Shown here in pieces: positions 1 to 8,616 of a stretch of DNA of 64,000 nucleotides. Every line of letters begins with the position of its first letter. The first letter of the stretch is position 1. A model generated the notes under the pieces. That model saw only the letters and a program-made list of their open reading frames with translations, was not told where the DNA came from and did not search any database. Origin of the DNA: Pseudaquidulcibacter saccharophilus. GTDB lineage: Bacteria > Pseudomonadota > Alphaproteobacteria > Caulobacterales > Aquidulcibacteraceae. A program made the translations under genes and the position numbers. The stretch spans positions 42,792 through 106,791 of the forward strand of contig NZ_JAHWUS010000005.1 in assembly GCF_019455445.1 (NCBI RefSeq), read 5' to 3'.

Positions 1-1
1 A

Positions 2-85
2 TTAATGTTGCAGGCAATTCAGGAATTATTGATGATTGAAAAACGTGTTCCGTATAATCAGGTTCATTACGACAGGTTCTTTTAA
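2..85 (+). CDS. C-terminal end of an unidentified gene cut by the window edge
   Basis: A frame open from the left edge gives 27 residues ending QVHYDRFF and stops with TAA at 83-85, one base before the convergent end of the LysR gene. The tight tail-to-tail fit and protein-like composition suggest the 3' end of a real gene entering from the left. The fragment is too short to assign a family. Confidence 0.35.
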   Translation, partial: LMLQAIQELLMIEKRVPYNQVHYDRFF

Positions 86-86
86 T

Positions 87-995
87 CTATTTTTTTGCCG
101 CCAGCCCAACTTCTTGACGGAAATTATCAAGTGTCCCCAAAAACACTTTTAAAATTGGGGATCTGTCATCTTTTAGATACATACAACTAATGTCAATTGT
201 AATTGGCGGAGAGCCTTTTAACGCAACATATTTTACATCAGATGCCGCATAGCGGGTTGCTGATTCCGGCGCAAAACAAATCCCAAAACCCGATGAAACC
301 AGCGCAATTGCGGTTGCCGCATCGCCGACAACTTGTGCAACATTGGGGTTAAGCCCGAATTGATGAAAAAGCCCGGTAATAAAATCCGCAAAATTCGGGC
401 GTGCTGCATCGGGGAATAAAATCACTGGCTCTGTAACCAAATCCTGAAACGTAAGGACATTACGCCTTGATAATGGGTTAGAAGTATGAAGTCCAACCAC
501 CACCCTTTCGGTCGCAACAGTTTTGGTAAGGATGTCATTATGTTGCGGTATAAGGCGGTTAAAACCAATGCTAATACGTTTTTGGCGTAATGCTTCGATT
601 TGTTCGCTTTTATTCATGGTGTGCAGGATAATTTGCACATTAGGGAAAGCAAAACGAAATCTTTGCAACATTCGGGGTGCAACTTCAAAAATGCCAGAGC
701 CAAATATTCCGATATCAAGGCGACCGACAATTCCTTCTGCCGCACTTTTGGCACGCGCGGTTGCATCTTCTGCTAAGGATAGGATTTTTACCGCATCGGC
801 ATACAATGATTTACCGGCATCGGTTAATTCAACCCCTTTGGCAGTTCTTTTAAAAAGCTGCAGCCCGAGGTCTTGTTCAAGTTGTTGCATTTGACGGGTC
901 AATGGCGGCTGCGAGATGTTCAATATCTGTGCGGCCCGCCCGATATTTCCTTCATCTGCAATTGTAACAAAATGTTTTAGTTGTTTTATTTCCAT
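87..995 (-). CDS. LysR-family transcriptional regulator
   Basis: 302 aa, normal LysR length. The N-terminal winged helix-turn-helix covers about residues 1-60, with the recognition region ISQPPLTRQMQQLEQDLG. A linker helix follows, then a periplasmic-binding-protein-like effector domain (about 90-295). It is transcribed divergently from eutB across a 218-bp gap, the classic arrangement for a LysR activator of its neighbour. The inferred role is control of ethanolamine use, but the effector domain cannot be matched to a ligand by eye. It is not EutR, which in enterics is an AraC-family protein. ATG at 995 is the natural start because the HTH begins directly after it. Confidence 0.9.
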   Translation of the reverse strand: MEIKQLKHFVTIADEGNIGRAAQILNISQPPLTRQMQQLEQDLGLQLFKRTAKGVELTDAGKSLYADAVKILSLAEDATARAKSAAEGIVGRLDIGIFGSGIFEVAPRMLQRFRFAFPNVQIILHTMNKSEQIEALRQKRISIGFNRLIPQHNDILTKTVATERVVVGLHTSNPLSRRNVLTFQDLVTEPVILFPDAARPNFADFITGLFHQFGLNPNVAQVVGDAATAIALVSSGFGICFAPESATRYAASDVKYVALKGSPPITIDISCMYLKDDRSPILKVFLGTLDNFRQEVGLAAKK

Positions 996-1213
996 TTCCT
1001 ACCCCAAATCAAAACCTATCAGGCAATTTGGAATTAGTAAATAAACCATCGAAAAATAAACGGAATAATCGGGTATAAGCATGAAAGATTTGGATAAATT
1101 TTATTGTGCAATCTCGTGCAATAATGCCTAATAAAGTGAATTTACTAGGGCGTTTGCGCGATAATTTTTATAAATCACTTTTATTATACCAATATTTTTA
1201 TTATTCTTTGGGA
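996..1213. promoter_or_regulatory. Divergent LysR / eutB control region
   Basis: This 218-bp gap separates divergent genes. It holds two direct copies of GTGCAAT at 1106-1112 and 1116-1122, one helical turn apart, plus AT-rich promoter-like stretches. Such phased repeats fit binding by a LysR protein. No unambiguous -35/-10 pair could be fixed by eye. An in-frame GTG at 1106 could extend eutB upstream, but the extension has no family counterpart. Confidence 0.35.
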
Positions 1214-2602
1214 ATGGGAAAATATCGCGCGCAAATTGGCAATGAAACATATGGTTTTTCATCACTTAAACAGGTGTTGGCGTATGCGTCACCACTTCGT
1301 TCTGGTGACCAGCTTTCGGGCGTTGCCGCACCCAATGCCGCACATAGAGTTGCCGCGCGTTATGCCTTGGCTGATATAGAATTAAAAGATTTTCTAAGCG
1401 AAGATTTTGCCCCATATGAAACCGATGAAGTTACACGGCTTATTTTTGATAGCCATGATAAAGATGCGTTTAAACCTATTTCATCCTTTACAATTGGTGA
1501 GTTTCGGGAATGGCTGCTTGATTGGGAAACTGATGGTGCAATGATTAGTGCGGCAGCACCGGGAATTACGCCCGAAATGGCGGCGGCAGTTTCAAAAATA
1601 TGTAGCAATGGCGATTTAATTCAAATCGCATCAAAAATTCGGGTTGTTACAAAATTTCGCACAACAATTGGGCTTGCGGGGCGGCTTTCGGCACGTTTAC
1701 AACCCAACCACCCAACCGATGACCCAAAGGCAATCGCGGCGGCAACATTGGATGGTTTGTTATATGGTATTGGTGATGCGGTAATTGGAATTAATCCTGC
1801 TACCGATAATGTTGATGCCTGTATAACGCTTTTGACCATGCTTGATGCTTTGCGTGAAAAATTCGCAATCCCAACGCAATCATGCGTATTATCCCATGTA
1901 ACAACATCAATTGAGGCTATAAATCGTGGTGCACCACTCGATTTAGTATTTCAATCAATTGCGGGAACGCAAAAGGCCAATGATGGCTTTGGGGTTTCAT
2001 TATCCGTATTGAAAGAAGCACAAGAAGCTGCACTCACACTGAAACGTGGCACAATTGGGCAAAATGTGATGTATTTTGAAACTGGACAGGGTGCAGCACT
2101 TTCATCTGATGGGCATCACGATATGGATTTGCAAACGGTTGAGGCGCGCGCCTATGCGGTTGCCCGTGCGTTTGATCCCTTGTTGGTAAACACGGTTGTT
2201 GGTTTTATTGGCCCTGAATATCTATATGATTCAAAGGAAATTATACGCGCCGGTTTAGAAGACCACTTTTGTGGCAAGCTGCTTGGGCTGCCGATGGGGT
2301 GCGATGTCTGTTATACAAATCATGCCGAGGCGGATCAGGATGATATGGACAACCTTGGCATTCTTCTTTGTGCCGCCGGCGTTAACTTCATGATTGCGGT
2401 TCCGGGTGCGGACGACATCATGCTTCATTACCAAAGCCTTTCAAACCACGACATATTACGGATGCGGCATTTATTGGGATTACGTGCCGCACCAGAGTTT
2501 GAGGAGTGGTTGATTAAAATGCGCCTCGCCGATGAAAAGGGTAAGGTTCCACCACTACAATTCAATAATTATGCCGTAAAACAGCTATTATCAGAGGGGT
2601 GA
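1214..2602 (+). CDS. eutB: Ethanolamine ammonia-lyase large (alpha) subunit
   Basis: EutB holds the TIM-barrel active site that, with EutC and adenosylcobalamin, splits ethanolamine into acetaldehyde and ammonia. Family blocks are visible in order: LRSGDQLSG, KICSNGDLI, RLQPNHPTDD, CVLSHVTTSIEAI, YFETGQG, VGFIGPEYLY and GLEDHFCGKLLG followed by CYTNHAEADQDD. From ATG 1214 the protein is 462 aa, close to the 453 aa of the E. coli enzyme, and begins MGKYRAQIGNETYGF like other EutB N-termini. A GTG at 1106 in frame would add 36 unmatched residues and is disfavoured. The stop overlaps the eutC ribosome-binding region, so the two are co-translated. No microcompartment genes are nearby. Confidence 0.96.
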   Translation: MGKYRAQIGNETYGFSSLKQVLAYASPLRSGDQLSGVAAPNAAHRVAARYALADIELKDFLSEDFAPYETDEVTRLIFDSHDKDAFKPISSFTIGEFREWLLDWETDGAMISAAAPGITPEMAAAVSKICSNGDLIQIASKIRVVTKFRTTIGLAGRLSARLQPNHPTDDPKAIAAATLDGLLYGIGDAVIGINPATDNVDACITLLTMLDALREKFAIPTQSCVLSHVTTSIEAINRGAPLDLVFQSIAGTQKANDGFGVSLSVLKEAQEAALTLKRGTIGQNVMYFETGQGAALSSDGHHDMDLQTVEARAYAVARAFDPLLVNTVVGFIGPEYLYDSKEIIRAGLEDHFCGKLLGLPMGCDVCYTNHAEADQDDMDNLGILLCAAGVNFMIAVPGADDIMLHYQSLSNHDILRMRHLLGLRAAPEFEEWLIKMRLADEKGKVPPLQFNNYAVKQLLSEG

Positions 2603-2604
2603 TT

Positions 2605-3357
2605 ATGGAAAAAACAGACCCCTTCACTACCCTTCGCAATAATACGCGCGCGCGGGTTGCACTTGGGCGGGTTGGTGATGCCATTCCAACCAAGGCTATG
2701 TTGGAATTGCAAATGGCGCACGCAATGGCAAAAGATGCCGTGCATGGGCGCGTTAATTTTAATGATGTTGCCAATGACTTGATTGATATAGATGCAATTG
2801 AATTAAAAAGTGCCGCCATTGATCGGGGTGTTTATCTTCGGCGACCAGATTTGGGAAGGCGTCTTTCCGAAGGCGAAGCAAACAAGCTAGAATTTGGTGA
2901 ATATGACGTTGCATTTGTGATTGCCGATGGGCTTTCAGCCTTTGCAGTGCAGAAGTATTCGGCCAATGTTGTTAATGAAACTATCCCTCTTTTAAATGGG
3001 CTAAAGATTGCGCCTGTGGTTTTGGTTAATCAGGGGCGGGTGGCGATTGGTGACGAGATTGCACAAGGCCTTGGCGCAAAAATTGTAATTATTTTGATTG
3101 GTGAAAGACCTGGGCTTTCATCGGCGGAATCACTTGGCGCCTATATTACTTATGGTGCATCGGTGGGAACACCGGATTCGGCACGCAATTGCATTTCCAA
3201 CATTCATAATCACGGCTTGTTACCAATAGATGCGGCAAAGAAAATTGCTTGGATTGTTAATGAGGCATTGAAAATCGGTCTCACAGGTATTGGCCTTAAA
3301 GAGGCATATCCAACAAATTATATTGATAGTGATGCAGACACAATCCAAATAAAATAA
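2605..3357 (+). CDS. eutC: Ethanolamine ammonia-lyase small (beta) subunit
   Basis: EutC binds the cobalamin tail together with EutB. The 250-aa protein has the family signatures ARVALGRVGDAIPT near the N-terminus, LRRPDLGRRL, VIADGLSA, GRVAIGDEIAQ, LIGERPGLSSAESLGAY and the C-terminal ARNCISNIHNHGL. It is shorter than E. coli EutC (295 aa) mainly at the N-terminus, as in non-enteric homologues. ATG 2605 is preceded by GAGGGG at 2594-2599; an overlapping GTG at 2599 is the alternative start. The gene overlaps the eutB end and is followed by a strong terminator, making a two-gene operon. Confidence 0.95.
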   Translation: MEKTDPFTTLRNNTRARVALGRVGDAIPTKAMLELQMAHAMAKDAVHGRVNFNDVANDLIDIDAIELKSAAIDRGVYLRRPDLGRRLSEGEANKLEFGEYDVAFVIADGLSAFAVQKYSANVVNETIPLLNGLKIAPVVLVNQGRVAIGDEIAQGLGAKIVIILIGERPGLSSAESLGAYITYGASVGTPDSARNCISNIHNHGLLPIDAAKKIAWIVNEALKIGLTGIGLKEAYPTNYIDSDADTIQIK

Positions 3358-3387
3358 ACGCCGCAATTTTCATGCGGCGTCTTTTTT
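3358..3387 (+). terminator. Rho-independent terminator of eutBC
   Basis: Perfect 8-bp GC-rich stem ACGCCGCA / TGCGGCGT (3358-3365 and 3373-3380), 7-nt loop, followed by a run of six T at 3382-3387, directly after the eutC stop. Confidence 0.9.
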
Positions 3388-3404
3388 ATGTTTTGCTTTA
3401 AAAT

Positions 3405-4955
3405 TTAATCTAATGCGACATGAATTGCATGTTCTGCCTCTGCGATGGCTTTTGCGCGCGCCTCAATATCTGCGCCAACTGGTGGCCCTTGGAAGCGTTT
3501 ACGTTCAATACCAAACCAAACAGCAATTGTTACGGCAATGATTACCGCCATGAACAATAAAGCCTTGTCATTTGGTGGTTGTACGCCAATGAAGAAAATA
3601 ACCGCCGCAATCGCAATACAAAACATTGCAACAATCGGGAATTTTGCACCAATGTTCCATGGCCCAAAGGTTTTCCAGCTTTTGTTAAATGCCAACATAC
3701 CAGCCGCAATAGGCATGCAATAAGACAAATAAAGCGTGATTGATGTTACCGCAACCGCAACCGAATATGCATCCGCCCACGCCACGAATATAACCGCAAG
3801 GCCAGCACCAACCCAGGTTGCCGCAACCGGCGTGCGCCATTTTGGGCTAACTTTTGATAATATTTCAGAGAATGGCAAACCTTTGTCACGCGCAAATGCA
3901 AATATCATGCGTGAAATAGAGGTGACGGTTGCCAAGCCGCAAATGTATTGCGCAACAAAAATCAAACCATAAATAAAGAATTTCAAGCCCGCTGGAACTT
4001 GTGCATCCATAACGTAAAAGAAGACATTCCAACCTTGCTTTGCGGCCTCATCCATATTTGGAATGGCAACAACAAACGAACAAGAGAATATGAATGCAAA
4101 CAAGCTTGCCCAAAATACAGAATGAACAATCCCGCGTGGAACGCGTCTTGCGGCATCCACTGTTTCTTCTGACGTATGTGCCGATGCGTCATAGCCAGTT
4201 AAGGTGTAAATCGGCAACAAAAGTCCAAGACCAAATACCATCAAAATGCTTTTGCTTTCAGGCCAAACATCGCCACCCACAGCACCAGAATAGTTTTTAA
4301 AAGTCCAAAGGCGTGAAAAATCACGAACTTCACCAGGATCATTTCCGGCAAACCAAAACAACGTTCCCGCCAATAATACTGCGCCACCCAAAATTAAATA
4401 TCCCGATAAATCAGTTAATTTGGTGGTTAGTTTAATACCAAGGTGATTGATAAGGGCGTGGGTTGCCGTCATTATTGCCACGAACCAAAACTGTGGTGTT
4501 TCAAAAAATAATGCACCATCTTTGGGAGTAGGAATGTGAAGCATCGCACCAAAGGCACCATTAAAGAAGCCAAATGTGCCGACGTTTATCGCAGCAAGAA
4601 CCGTAATTAGACCGATAAGATTGAACCATGCGGTTGCCCAACCCCAACCACGTCCACCAAGAATTGATGACCAGTGATAAAGGCCGCCTGCCGTAGGAAA
4701 TGCGGACGCGATTTGTGCCATGCCCATAGAAAATAATAATGCGCACGCGCCGCCAACGATCCAACCAATTGATAATGCCGCACCACCGACACCGGATGTC
4801 CCTTGTGCCAATGAGTTGATACCACCTGATAAAATACAAATAATTGAAAATGAAATGGCAAAGTTTGAAAATTGCCCCATTGTTCTTGCAAGTTCTTGTG
4901 CATACCCCATTGAATGCAGGGTTTTCACATCATCATTTATTTCTGCCTCAGCCAT
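3405..4955 (-). CDS. APC-superfamily permease, probable ethanolamine or amine uptake
   Basis: 516-aa inner-membrane transporter with about 12 hydrophobic segments. The N-terminal block around SFSIICILSGGINSLAQ and the following GGAALSIGWIVGG are typical of the amino acid/choline transporter (ACT) branch of the APC superfamily. The region TLTGYDASAHTSEET matches the conserved mid-protein motif of GABA/choline-type permeases. It ends tail-to-tail with eutC, and this context suggests ethanolamine import. A different amine or amino acid remains possible because substrate cannot be read from the sequence. Confidence 0.85.
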   Translation of the reverse strand: MAEAEINDDVKTLHSMGYAQELARTMGQFSNFAISFSIICILSGGINSLAQGTSGVGGAALSIGWIVGGACALLFSMGMAQIASAFPTAGGLYHWSSILGGRGWGWATAWFNLIGLITVLAAINVGTFGFFNGAFGAMLHIPTPKDGALFFETPQFWFVAIMTATHALINHLGIKLTTKLTDLSGYLILGGAVLLAGTLFWFAGNDPGEVRDFSRLWTFKNYSGAVGGDVWPESKSILMVFGLGLLLPIYTLTGYDASAHTSEETVDAARRVPRGIVHSVFWASLFAFIFSCSFVVAIPNMDEAAKQGWNVFFYVMDAQVPAGLKFFIYGLIFVAQYICGLATVTSISRMIFAFARDKGLPFSEILSKVSPKWRTPVAATWVGAGLAVIFVAWADAYSVAVAVTSITLYLSYCMPIAAGMLAFNKSWKTFGPWNIGAKFPIVAMFCIAIAAVIFFIGVQPPNDKALLFMAVIIAVTIAVWFGIERKRFQGPPVGADIEARAKAIAEAEHAIHVALD

Positions 4956-5109
4956 AATGCCCCCGATTGGTTTAAATTGGGCATGGGTAAAAAATTTTCA
5001 CCACCCAATTCTTTGAGGCTATATTCAATGCTATGGCGGTCAAATAAAATTTAAATGTTATAACGAAAAATTCGCTTTCAAATAAAAATTAACCAATTCA
5101 ACAAGTAGT

Positions 5110-5232
5110 ATGATTAAATTGTTTGCAAAAATATATGACAAATATGTTACAAAGCTTGAGACTGAGGATGAAATATGGGGGCTATTGCGGGTAAACTTTG
5201 AACCAATCCCTTGTAAGCAATGCAAACAATAA
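5110..5232 (+). CDS. Possible 40-residue protein with C-terminal CxxC
   Basis: An ATG-started frame encodes 40 residues beginning MIKLFAKIYDKYV and ending PCKQCKQ. Composition looks protein-like and the Cys-x-x-Cys could bind metal, but no clear Shine-Dalgarno precedes it. It is the only coding candidate in the 448-bp gap between the permease and the integrated element. The rest of the gap is AT-rich, with a short GC-rich inverted repeat (5380-5403) downstream of the tRNA remnant. Confidence 0.3.
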   Translation: MIKLFAKIYDKYVTKLETEDEIWGLLRVNFEPIPCKQCKQ

Positions 5233-5403
5233 AGAAAAATTGCAAAAATGCTCCGTCGAAACGCAAAGGCAAATTGCATGGCATTCGTCCGCCTACGCCT
5301 TTGGCTTTGGCGCGACAGCCTTCAATTTATATATTAATCGTGTAGGGTAATATTTAGTTTGTGCCTTTGTGGCTTGCCGAGCCGTAGCCCGTAGGGCGAA
5401 GGC

Positions 5404-5455
5404 TGGTGGGCGCAGCAGGGATTGAACCTGCGACCCCTACAATGTCAATGTAGTG
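5404..5455. repeat. attL: 3' remnant of tRNA-Val
   Basis: 52-bp exact copy of 10653-10704. On the minus strand it reads the anticodon arm, T arm, acceptor 3' strand and CCA of tRNA-Val(GAC), but the D arm and 5' acceptor strand are missing, so it is not a functional tRNA. Confidence 0.92.
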
Positions 5456-5580
5456 GTTAAGTTGTTTTTCCTTATATTTCAAACACTTAACTTGTTTCGC
5501 ATTGTTTCGCTAAAGTTACTGTTTTTAATACGTTTTTAGCGGTTTTTGTTTCTTTTTGCTTTACTTTGTTTCTGTTTTGT

Positions 5581-5630
5581 GGTGTCTATTTAGTGTCGGA
5601 GATTTTAGCGTCCGACACCATATAGACACC
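5581..5630. promoter_or_regulatory. Two inverted 20-bp sites upstream of the integrase
   Basis: GGTGTCTATTTAGTGTCGGA at 5581-5600 and, inverted, the near-identical site at 5611-5630 flank a 10-bp spacer just before the integrase start (5644). A third copy lies at 10567-10586 near the other end of the element. The spacing and terminal positions suggest integrase or excisionase arm-type binding sites that could also repress int expression. This function is inferred. Confidence 0.6.
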
Positions 5631-5643
5631 TAATAGGGCAAAA

Positions 5644-6957
5644 ATGATTACTACCACCGCGAAAATCACAAAGAAGAATGTTGACGCTTTGATTTGCCCA
5701 AATGGTGAAAATGAAGCACGGATTTTTGACACCGAACTAAAGGGCTTTTGCGTGCGTGCATATCCCACAGGACGAAAGGTCTATATTGTAAGATACAAAT
5801 TCGGAAAAACCCAAAGAACGTTTACCATAGGCGCGCATGGCACTTTCACACCCGAAACAGCAAGGGAAGCCGCAAAGGAAATATTATCCAAGGCAACCCT
5901 AGGCACAGACACCGCACTTGAAAAGCACAAAATAAAAACCGCAATCACTATTCAAGATTTGGCAGACCAATATTTCACACAAGGCAGAATTACACAAAAG
6001 AACAAACGTGAAAGCACTTGGATAGGTGATGAAAGACGCATTGCCGTGCATATCTTGCCCCAAATCGGCAGAATGCGAATTGATGATATTACAAAGGTTC
6101 TTGCGCACAAAACAATCAATGCAATCACGGAGGGGAAAACCAAAAGACGCGAAGCAGGGCAAAAACCGCGCGGGCTTTCAATCGTAACGGGGGGCGAAGG
6201 CACGGCACGCAGAACACTTGCAACGGTGAACGCAATGTTTAATTGGGGCAAGGAATATTTGGACGTAAAAGCAAACCCGTTCACTTCAATTAAATTTACT
6301 GAAAAACAATCCAAGGAACGCTTTTTAAGCCCCACAGAGGCAAATCAGCTTGTCGAGGCAATCAACACGCTTGAGAACCAAAAAATGCTTTCAAGCCCCT
6401 TTGCAGACGCTTTTAGAATCCTTTTGCTAACGGGGGCGCGCAAAAGTGAAATCGCAAACTTGCAATGGCATGAAGTGGACTTTGAAAACCGCATTCTAAG
6501 ACTACCACCCGAACGCAGCAAATCGGGAAATAAAACGGGGGAAAGAAACATTGTCCTAATGCCAGCCGCATTAGAGATTTTAAGCAAGCGTTTCGATGAC
6601 CACCGCGAAGCAAAATTAAAAGCCCCCGAAACCTCAAACTATGTTTTCAAAAGCACGCGCACAGGACAGGCAATAATCGGGCTAAGGAAGGCATTTAACC
6701 GCGTTCTTGAACAAGCGGGGATCGATGGCTTGCGCATTCACGATTTACGCCACAGTTTCGCAAGTTTCGCCATTGCAGACGGTGCAAGCCTTTTCCTTGT
6801 GTCAAAACTATTGGGGCATTCAAACACCCGCGTAACAGAACGCTATGCACACCTATCAAACGACCCCTTGCAAAGTGCCGTTGAGAAAATCGGCAAACGA
6901 TTTGCGGTAACAAATGGTAAGGTTGAAGGCGGTGAGAAAGTAGTTAAGCTGACTTGA
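5644..6957 (+). CDS. int: Tyrosine recombinase (P4-type integrase)
   Basis: 437 aa. An N-terminal arm-DNA-binding domain of the DUF4102 type covers about residues 5-90, a core-binding SAM-like domain about 100-210 and the catalytic domain about 225-420. Catalytic residues are visible: R266 (TGARKSE), K293 (ERSKSG), H366 and R369 (HDLRHSF), H392 (LGHSN) and nucleophile Y401 (TERYAHL). All are intact, so the enzyme should be active. It lies just inside attL and reads inward, the usual place for a tRNA-targeting integrase, and presumably recombines the 52-bp tRNA-Val repeats. The two inverted 20-bp sites overlap its upstream region. Confidence 0.96.
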   Translation: MITTTAKITKKNVDALICPNGENEARIFDTELKGFCVRAYPTGRKVYIVRYKFGKTQRTFTIGAHGTFTPETAREAAKEILSKATLGTDTALEKHKIKTAITIQDLADQYFTQGRITQKNKRESTWIGDERRIAVHILPQIGRMRIDDITKVLAHKTINAITEGKTKRREAGQKPRGLSIVTGGEGTARRTLATVNAMFNWGKEYLDVKANPFTSIKFTEKQSKERFLSPTEANQLVEAINTLENQKMLSSPFADAFRILLLTGARKSEIANLQWHEVDFENRILRLPPERSKSGNKTGERNIVLMPAALEILSKRFDDHREAKLKAPETSNYVFKSTRTGQAIIGLRKAFNRVLEQAGIDGLRIHDLRHSFASFAIADGASLFLVSKLLGHSNTRVTERYAHLSNDPLQSAVEKIGKRFAVTNGKVEGGEKVVKLT

Positions 6958-6971
6958 GAGAATATTGAATA

Positions 6972-7940
6972 ATGGGGATATTAACAAAAATTGATGAATA
7001 TGAAGTTGAATTGTTTTTCGATGAAGCAGATAAATTGTTCTACGGATTTTTATATTGGGAGGAATATCCCAAAGGCATTTGCTTTTATGGCTCAAACTTT
7101 TCAGAATTAGCTAATTGCTTTTCTAAAGGCGTTGAACTTTATGAAAAGTGGTTAAGAGAAAGTGGGAGAGAGAAGCGGTTTAGGCACTGCGCGCCTTTCG
7201 GACTTTCATACAATGTGTTTCTCGAAAGACTGGAAGAACAATCAAGAAACTTTTACGAACAATCGAACAGAATTATACGCGGCTATGGTTTCCCTTTATC
7301 TGGTGAACTTTACCGACTTATGCTGAAAAACCGCAAGCGATATAAATCGCAATCATTCGGTGCGGGCGCTATTGATATTATTTTGAAACGACGCCTTACT
7401 CAAATTTGCTCATTAAGTGAATCTATCCAGAAAATTAAAGACGACAACATAGAATACTTAGCTTATTTATTAAGAGAATTTGTTAATAACTACGAGAGAA
7501 TTGGTTTTGGAATTGACCCGCTTTGGCTCGTAAATACAAGTTCTGAACAATTCGATAAGTTCAACGAATTGAATATATCTTATACTGAATTGCTCGAAGA
7601 TTTTATTTACGATTGGACTTTTGACGCTAGTCGAGCTTATCGAAGCCAATCGAATATTTCAGATGCGCGACAAAATTTTATTCCATTGTGGGAGCAATCA
7701 ATAGGGCTAGAGTTTCAAAAGTTTTGTAATGAAAACCCTAACCTGAGCAACGAAGAACTTTGCGACGAATTGGAAAGTCGTTTAAACATTTGGAACAACT
7801 GCTTCAATCAAAAACGCAAAACAAAACTACAGTTTCCAAAGACATTTGAAGCTCTTTTATATAACATTAGAAAATGGCGACAAATGGGATTGATACCGAT
7901 TAAGCCAAACGGTAGACCAAAAACATATAAACAAACCTAG
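6972..7940 (+). CDS. Unknown cargo protein with HicB-like N-terminus
   Basis: 322 aa, starting 14 bp after the integrase stop with GAGAG upstream, so probably co-transcribed with int. Residues about 5-70 follow the HicB antitoxin pattern: a strand pair around YEVELFFDEADKLFYGFL, then a GICFYG strand and a helix with the SELANCFSKGVELYEKWL spacing. The remaining 250 residues are mostly helical, rich in Lys, Arg, Asn and aromatics, and end in NGRPKTYK, which resembles a minor-groove-binding AT-hook. No HicA toxin is adjacent and the C-terminal part is not recognised. Its position beside an integrase and its AT-rich codons fit imported cargo. A regulatory or phage-defence role is possible but unproven. 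Confidence 0.75.
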   Translation: MGILTKIDEYEVELFFDEADKLFYGFLYWEEYPKGICFYGSNFSELANCFSKGVELYEKWLRESGREKRFRHCAPFGLSYNVFLERLEEQSRNFYEQSNRIIRGYGFPLSGELYRLMLKNRKRYKSQSFGAGAIDIILKRRLTQICSLSESIQKIKDDNIEYLAYLLREFVNNYERIGFGIDPLWLVNTSSEQFDKFNELNISYTELLEDFIYDWTFDASRAYRSQSNISDARQNFIPLWEQSIGLEFQKFCNENPNLSNEELCDELESRLNIWNNCFNQKRKTKLQFPKTFEALLYNIRKWRQMGLIPIKPNGRPKTYKQT

Positions 7941-8037
7941 TTTACATTTTTTCACGTTTTTTATCGCATTATCTAGTTTTCCAAGGCGCAGTTAAGCACC
8001 GAATCGTTCGGGCTTGTGTCTTTGGAGAACTGCAAAC

Positions 8038-8241
8038 ATGGCAGAAATTGAAAAACTACTTACGGGGCGAGAAGCCGCCGAAATCTTGAAACTAAGCGAG
8101 CAAACTTTACGCATTCAACGCATAAAAGGCAGTGGGGCAAAATATGTTAAGGTGGGGCGTTTAGTGCGTTACCGTCAATCAGACCTTGAAGCCTATCTTG
8201 ACGCGCGCACTTTTGAAAACACTTCACAAATGGGGGCGTAA
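8038..8241 (+). CDS. AlpA/HTH_17-type excisionase or regulator
   Basis: 67-aa protein with a MerR-like helix-turn-helix (LLTGREAAEILKLSEQTLR) followed by the wing GAKYVKVGRLVRYRQSDLEAYL, the hallmark of HTH_17 excisionase-like proteins. ATG 8038 has GGAG ten bases upstream; an earlier in-frame ATG (8014) would add eight unconvincing residues. It is first of three tightly packed genes (stop TAA abuts the next ATG). In P4-like elements such proteins act as recombination directionality factors and transcriptional regulators, which fits its place inside the element. Confidence 0.82.
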   Translation: MAEIEKLLTGREAAEILKLSEQTLRIQRIKGSGAKYVKVGRLVRYRQSDLEAYLDARTFENTSQMGA

Positions 8242-8616
8242 ATGGAACGCAATTTAACGCCCCAGAATGAAAACGCCCCCCGTTGCAGCGAGGGGCAGAC
8301 TTCAAAAGCCACCGCCTATAAATCACGTCCTTATGTAATTATCAAGCGAAAAGATGAAAGCCTAAAGACAATTTATGACCGCCCCGCCCAAACCTTAACA
8401 TTTCTTAACAAGGTTGGCGCACGCGGCGCGACCCGCCTTGAATTTACACGCGCAGGGTGGGCGCGCAGCGTCCCTAGTTATATTCATGACCTAAGACGCA
8501 TGGGGCTTAATATAAGCAGCCCCCTAGAGCCTACAAACGATGGGGCGCACGTTTCAAGATACAGACTAGAAGAACCCATTGAAATCATTGAAACCAATAT
8601 CGGGGGCATAAAATGA
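8242..8616 (+). CDS. Winged-helix-like element protein, unknown function
   Basis: 124 aa. The first 40 residues look disordered. The rest contains TIYDRPAQTLTFLNKVGARGATRLEFTRAGWARSVPSYIHDLRRMGLNIS (described in parts, residues about 43-92), the spacing of a winged-helix fold with a C-terminal strand pair ending VSRYRLEEP. This type of small winged-helix protein is common beside alphaproteobacterial integrases. ATG directly follows the previous TAA, and its own stop overlaps the next ATG by four bases, so translation is coupled. Role unknown; DNA binding is inferred. Confidence 0.7.
   Translation: MERNLTPQNENAPRCSEGQTSKATAYKSRPYVIIKRKDESLKTIYDRPAQTLTFLNKVGARGATRLEFTRAGWARSVPSYIHDLRRMGLNISSPLEPTNDGAHVSRYRLEEPIEIIETNIGGIK

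Noticed and set aside
5404..5455. Second tRNA-Val gene
   Set aside because: It lacks the D arm and 5' acceptor strand; it is the left attachment-site remnant.
6972..7940. Classical HicAB toxin-antitoxin module
   Set aside because: No small HicA-like gene lies on either side, and the protein is far longer than HicB.
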